Of a stretch of DNA of 64,000 nucleotides, positions 62,468 through 64,000 are shown piece after piece (the first letter of the stretch is position 1; each line of letters opens with the position of its first letter). This DNA is from Tatumella saanichensis (lineage in GTDB: Bacteria > Pseudomonadota > Gammaproteobacteria > Enterobacterales > Enterobacteriaceae). The stretch spans positions 62,001 through 126,000 of the forward strand of contig NZ_ATMI01000035.1 in the NCBI RefSeq assembly GCF_000439375.1. The letters are read 5' to 3'. The notes beneath the pieces are model-generated. The model had not been told where the DNA came from. It ran no database searches and saw only the letters and a program-made list of their open reading frames with translations. The position numbers and the translations under genes were made by a program.

Positions 62468-63403
62468 TTATGCCGTCAGTTGTTCGTTTAATACCAGTGC
62501 TAGCAGTGCTTGCCGCGCATAGATCCCATTACCCGCCTGTTGGAAATACCAAGCATGGGGAGTGCTGTCGACATCGGTATCGATCTCATCGATGCGTGGC
62601 AGCGGATGCAGGACTTTCATTGTTTCACGGGCTTGGTCGAGATCCGCCGCGCGCAGTACAAACTGGGCTTTCACATTGGCGTATTCCGAGGGATCAAGGC
62701 GCTCCTTTTGCACTCGGGTCATATACAGAATATCGGCCTGCGGTATCACCTCTTCAATGGACTGATGGCGTGACCATGGGATCCCTTTTTCATCCAGCAG
62801 GTCAGTAATATAGGCGGGCATCGCCAGCGCATCGGGGGCGATGAAAAAGAAACGGTTATTCTCAAATTTTGACAATGCCTGAGTCAGAGAATGTACCGTA
62901 CGGCCATATTTCAGATCACCGACCATGGCGATATTCAGGTTATCCAAGCGTTGTTGGGTTTCGCTGATAGTGAACAGATCCAACAAGGTCTGAGTCGGGT
63001 GCTGGTTAGCACCGTCTCCGGCATTCAGTACCGGAATGTGGCCTGAGAACTCCGTGGCTAGACGTGCGGCCCCTTCCTGCGGATGACGCATCACGATGGC
63101 ATCGACATAGGTGCTGATCACCGAAATCGTGTCTGCCAAGGTTTCGCCTTTTTTACCGAGCGAGGTATTACCGCCGTCAGAAAAACCGACCACTGAGGCA
63201 CCAAGGCGCTGGATCGCGCTCTCAAACGAGAGACGAGTACGGGTAGAGGCTTCAAAGAAGCAACTGGCAATCACCTTGTGTTTCAGCAGTTCCGGCTGCG
63301 GAGCGGCTTTCAGGCGGGCTGCAGTGGCTAACACCAGTTCCAGCTCATCGCGGCTGAGGTCATTAACAGAAATGATATTTTTCCGGTAGAGCGGATTAGC
63401 CAT
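62468..63403 (-). CDS. pyrB: PyrB, aspartate carbamoyltransferase catalytic subunit
   Basis: Joins carbamoyl phosphate and aspartate, the first committed step of pyrimidine synthesis. ATG 63403 ([20 protein letters not shown]) gives 311 residues, the E. coli length; a start six codons earlier is in frame but less likely. The carbamoyl-phosphate loop [35 protein letters not shown] and [10 protein letters not shown] are intact. The gene follows a UTP-type attenuator. Confidence 0.98.
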   Translation of the reverse strand: MANPLYRKNIISVNDLSRDELELVLATAARLKAAPQPELLKHKVIASCFFEASTRTRLSFESAIQRLGASVVGFSDGGNTSLGKKGETLADTISVISTYVDAIVMRHPQEGAARLATEFSGHIPVLNAGDGANQHPTQTLLDLFTISETQQRLDNLNIAMVGDLKYGRTVHSLTQALSKFENNRFFFIAPDALAMPAYITDLLDEKGIPWSRHQSIEEVIPQADILYMTRVQKERLDPSEYANVKAQFVLRAADLDQARETMKVLHPLPRIDEIDTDVDSTPHAWYFQQAGNGIYARQALLALVLNEQLTA

Positions 63404-63557
63404 AAATAAACTCCTCGGCACAGGCAGATAACAGACAAAAAAAAGCCCCTAAAACAGGGGCTTTTTTAATGAAATAGTGATCGGTACGGGAAACAAACGG
63501 GCTGCCGCCTGCCAGGGAGCAGGTACGGGTGTCATGATGTGTCATGAGCTTTGGCAT
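63396..63557 (-). CDS. pyrL: PyrL, pyrBI leader peptide
   Basis: 53-codon ORF from ATG 63557 ([20 protein letters not shown]), preceded by GGGGGA four bases upstream. As in E. coli, translation runs through the attenuator (residues PVLGAFFC are encoded by it), so ribosomes close behind polymerase can block hairpin formation when UTP is scarce. Unlike E. coli, where I recall the leader ending before pyrB, this frame ends 8 bases inside pyrB. ATG 63545 is an alternative start. Confidence 0.75.
   Translation of the reverse strand: MPKLMTHHDTRTCSLAGGSPFVSRTDHYFIKKAPVLGAFFCLLSACAEEFIYG
63437..63466 (-). terminator. pyrBI attenuator
   Basis: On the minus strand AGCCCCT / AGGGGCT with a GTTTT loop, followed by eight Ts, 34 bases before pyrB and inside the leader ORF. 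Confidence 0.93.
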
Positions 63558-63582
63558 GTGATCCCCCGAAAAATTTTCGCGC

Positions 63583-63610
63583 ATTATACCGGCCACAGCC
63601 TTCGTGACAA
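63583..63610 (-). promoter_or_regulatory. pyrBI promoter with UTP-sensitive start region
   Basis: On the minus strand TTGTCA (63605-63610) and a perfect TATAAT (63583-63588) are 16 bases apart. Transcription should begin at the A-run (63577-63574) and read AAAAUUUUUC, similar to the E. coli pyrBI start, where reiterative U addition at high UTP aborts transcripts. Confidence 0.85.
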
Positions 63611-63718
63611 GGGGCAGGGAACGAAAAGCTGCAGACACCTGATTATCGAGATAATCGCAGTGAAGTCGGGGCCGTCACAGCATAAATTAGTCGTTACCGC
63701 CCCCGATACCATTGCCGC

Positions 63719-64000
63719 TTACGACTGGCCCAGCGTCGCCACCATCACCGCTTTGATGGTATGCATCCGGTTTTCGGCTTGGTCAAAGACAATGCTGTTT
63801 TCCGACTCAAACACGTCGTTGGTTACTTCAATGCCATTAGTGAAACCATACTGTTCCGCCATCTGACGGCCCATACTGGTTTGGTCATCATGGAAGGCTG
63901 GCAGACAGTGGAGGAATTTGGTATTTGGCTTACCGGTCAGTGCCATCATCAGTGCGTTGACCTGATAGGGGCGCAGCAGGGCGATACGTTCAGCCCAGGT
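63719..64000 (-). CDS. argI: ArgI, ornithine carbamoyltransferase (partial, C-terminal 93 residues)
   Basis: Converts ornithine and carbamoyl phosphate to citrulline in arginine synthesis. The gene continues past the right edge; only the C-terminal part is present. It reads [20 protein letters not shown], then the ornithine-loop motif [23 protein letters not shown] and [21 protein letters not shown]. coli has two copies (argI, argF); the neighbourhood of pyrBI suggests argI. No clear terminator separates it from the pyrBI promoter about 108 bases downstream. Confidence 0.95.
   Translation of the reverse strand, partial: TWAERIALLRPYQVNALMMALTGKPNTKFLHCLPAFHDDQTSMGRQMAEQYGFTNGIEVTNDVFESENSIVFDQAENRMHTIKAVMVATLGQS

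Overview
This is chromosomal DNA of a gamma-proteobacterium of the order Enterobacterales. Almost every gene has the length, motifs and order known from Escherichia coli. Departures from E. coli order (an enterobactin locus between obgE and dacB, no yhbE, no mtr, argI next to pyrLBI) point to a relative outside Escherichia/Salmonella. A member of the Erwiniaceae (Pantoea, Erwinia, Tatumella) is my best guess; the genus cannot be fixed by eye.

Layout. (1) 1-6623, minus strand: the envelope/sigma-54 operon yrbG-kdsD-kdsC-lptC-lptA-lptB-rpoN-hpf-ptsN, with ptsN cut by the window edge. (2) 6849-11702, plus strand: the phospholipid transport operon mlaFEDCB, then ibaG and murA. (3) 11796-15715: sfsB and ispB on the minus strand; rplU-rpmA and obgE on the plus strand. 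(4) 15787-32529: a complete enterobactin synthesis, uptake and release locus, entCEBAH (minus), fepBDGC (plus), fes-ybdZ-entF (minus) and fepA (plus), with Fur-box-like sites in both divergent promoter regions. It lacks entD, entS and fepE. (5) 32601-40835: dacB and yhbY (minus); greA, rlmE, ftsH, folP, glmM and secG (plus). (6) 40895-53273, plus strand: tRNA-Leu(GAG), initiator tRNA-Met, rimP-nusA-infB-rbfA-truB-rpsO-pnp-nlpI-yrbN-deaD, a transcription/translation block rich in RNA-level control (tandem terminators before rimP, S15 pseudoknot at rpsO, RNase III-type hairpin before pnp). (7) 53274-58715: a region of turnover, with a broken DoxX gene, yhbW, a decayed yhbT, a divergent yhbS, yhbQ, yhbP and a family-3 acyltransferase behind an AT-rich spacer. 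(8) 58760-64000, minus strand: nrdDG with two NrdR boxes, ridA, pyrI, pyrB, the pyrL leader with its attenuator, and the 3' part of argI.

How the genes work together. Region 1 makes Kdo (KdsD, KdsC) and moves LPS across the envelope (LptABC), beside nitrogen-related regulators. Region 2 keeps phospholipids out of the outer leaflet and makes the first committed peptidoglycan precursor. Region 4 forms one closed iron cycle: chorismate to enterobactin, FepA/FepBDGC import, Fes release. Region 8 pairs anaerobic deoxynucleotide synthesis with the two carbamoyl-phosphate-using transcarbamylases.

I saw no CRISPR array, insertion sequence, prophage, toxin-antitoxin or defence system, and nothing I would call a new multi-gene system. 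The most informative unusual points are the placement and reduced gene set of the enterobactin locus, the decay zone at 53.8-56.4 kb, the pyrL leader that overlaps pyrB, the small ORF before deaD, and the well-formed NrdR box pair.
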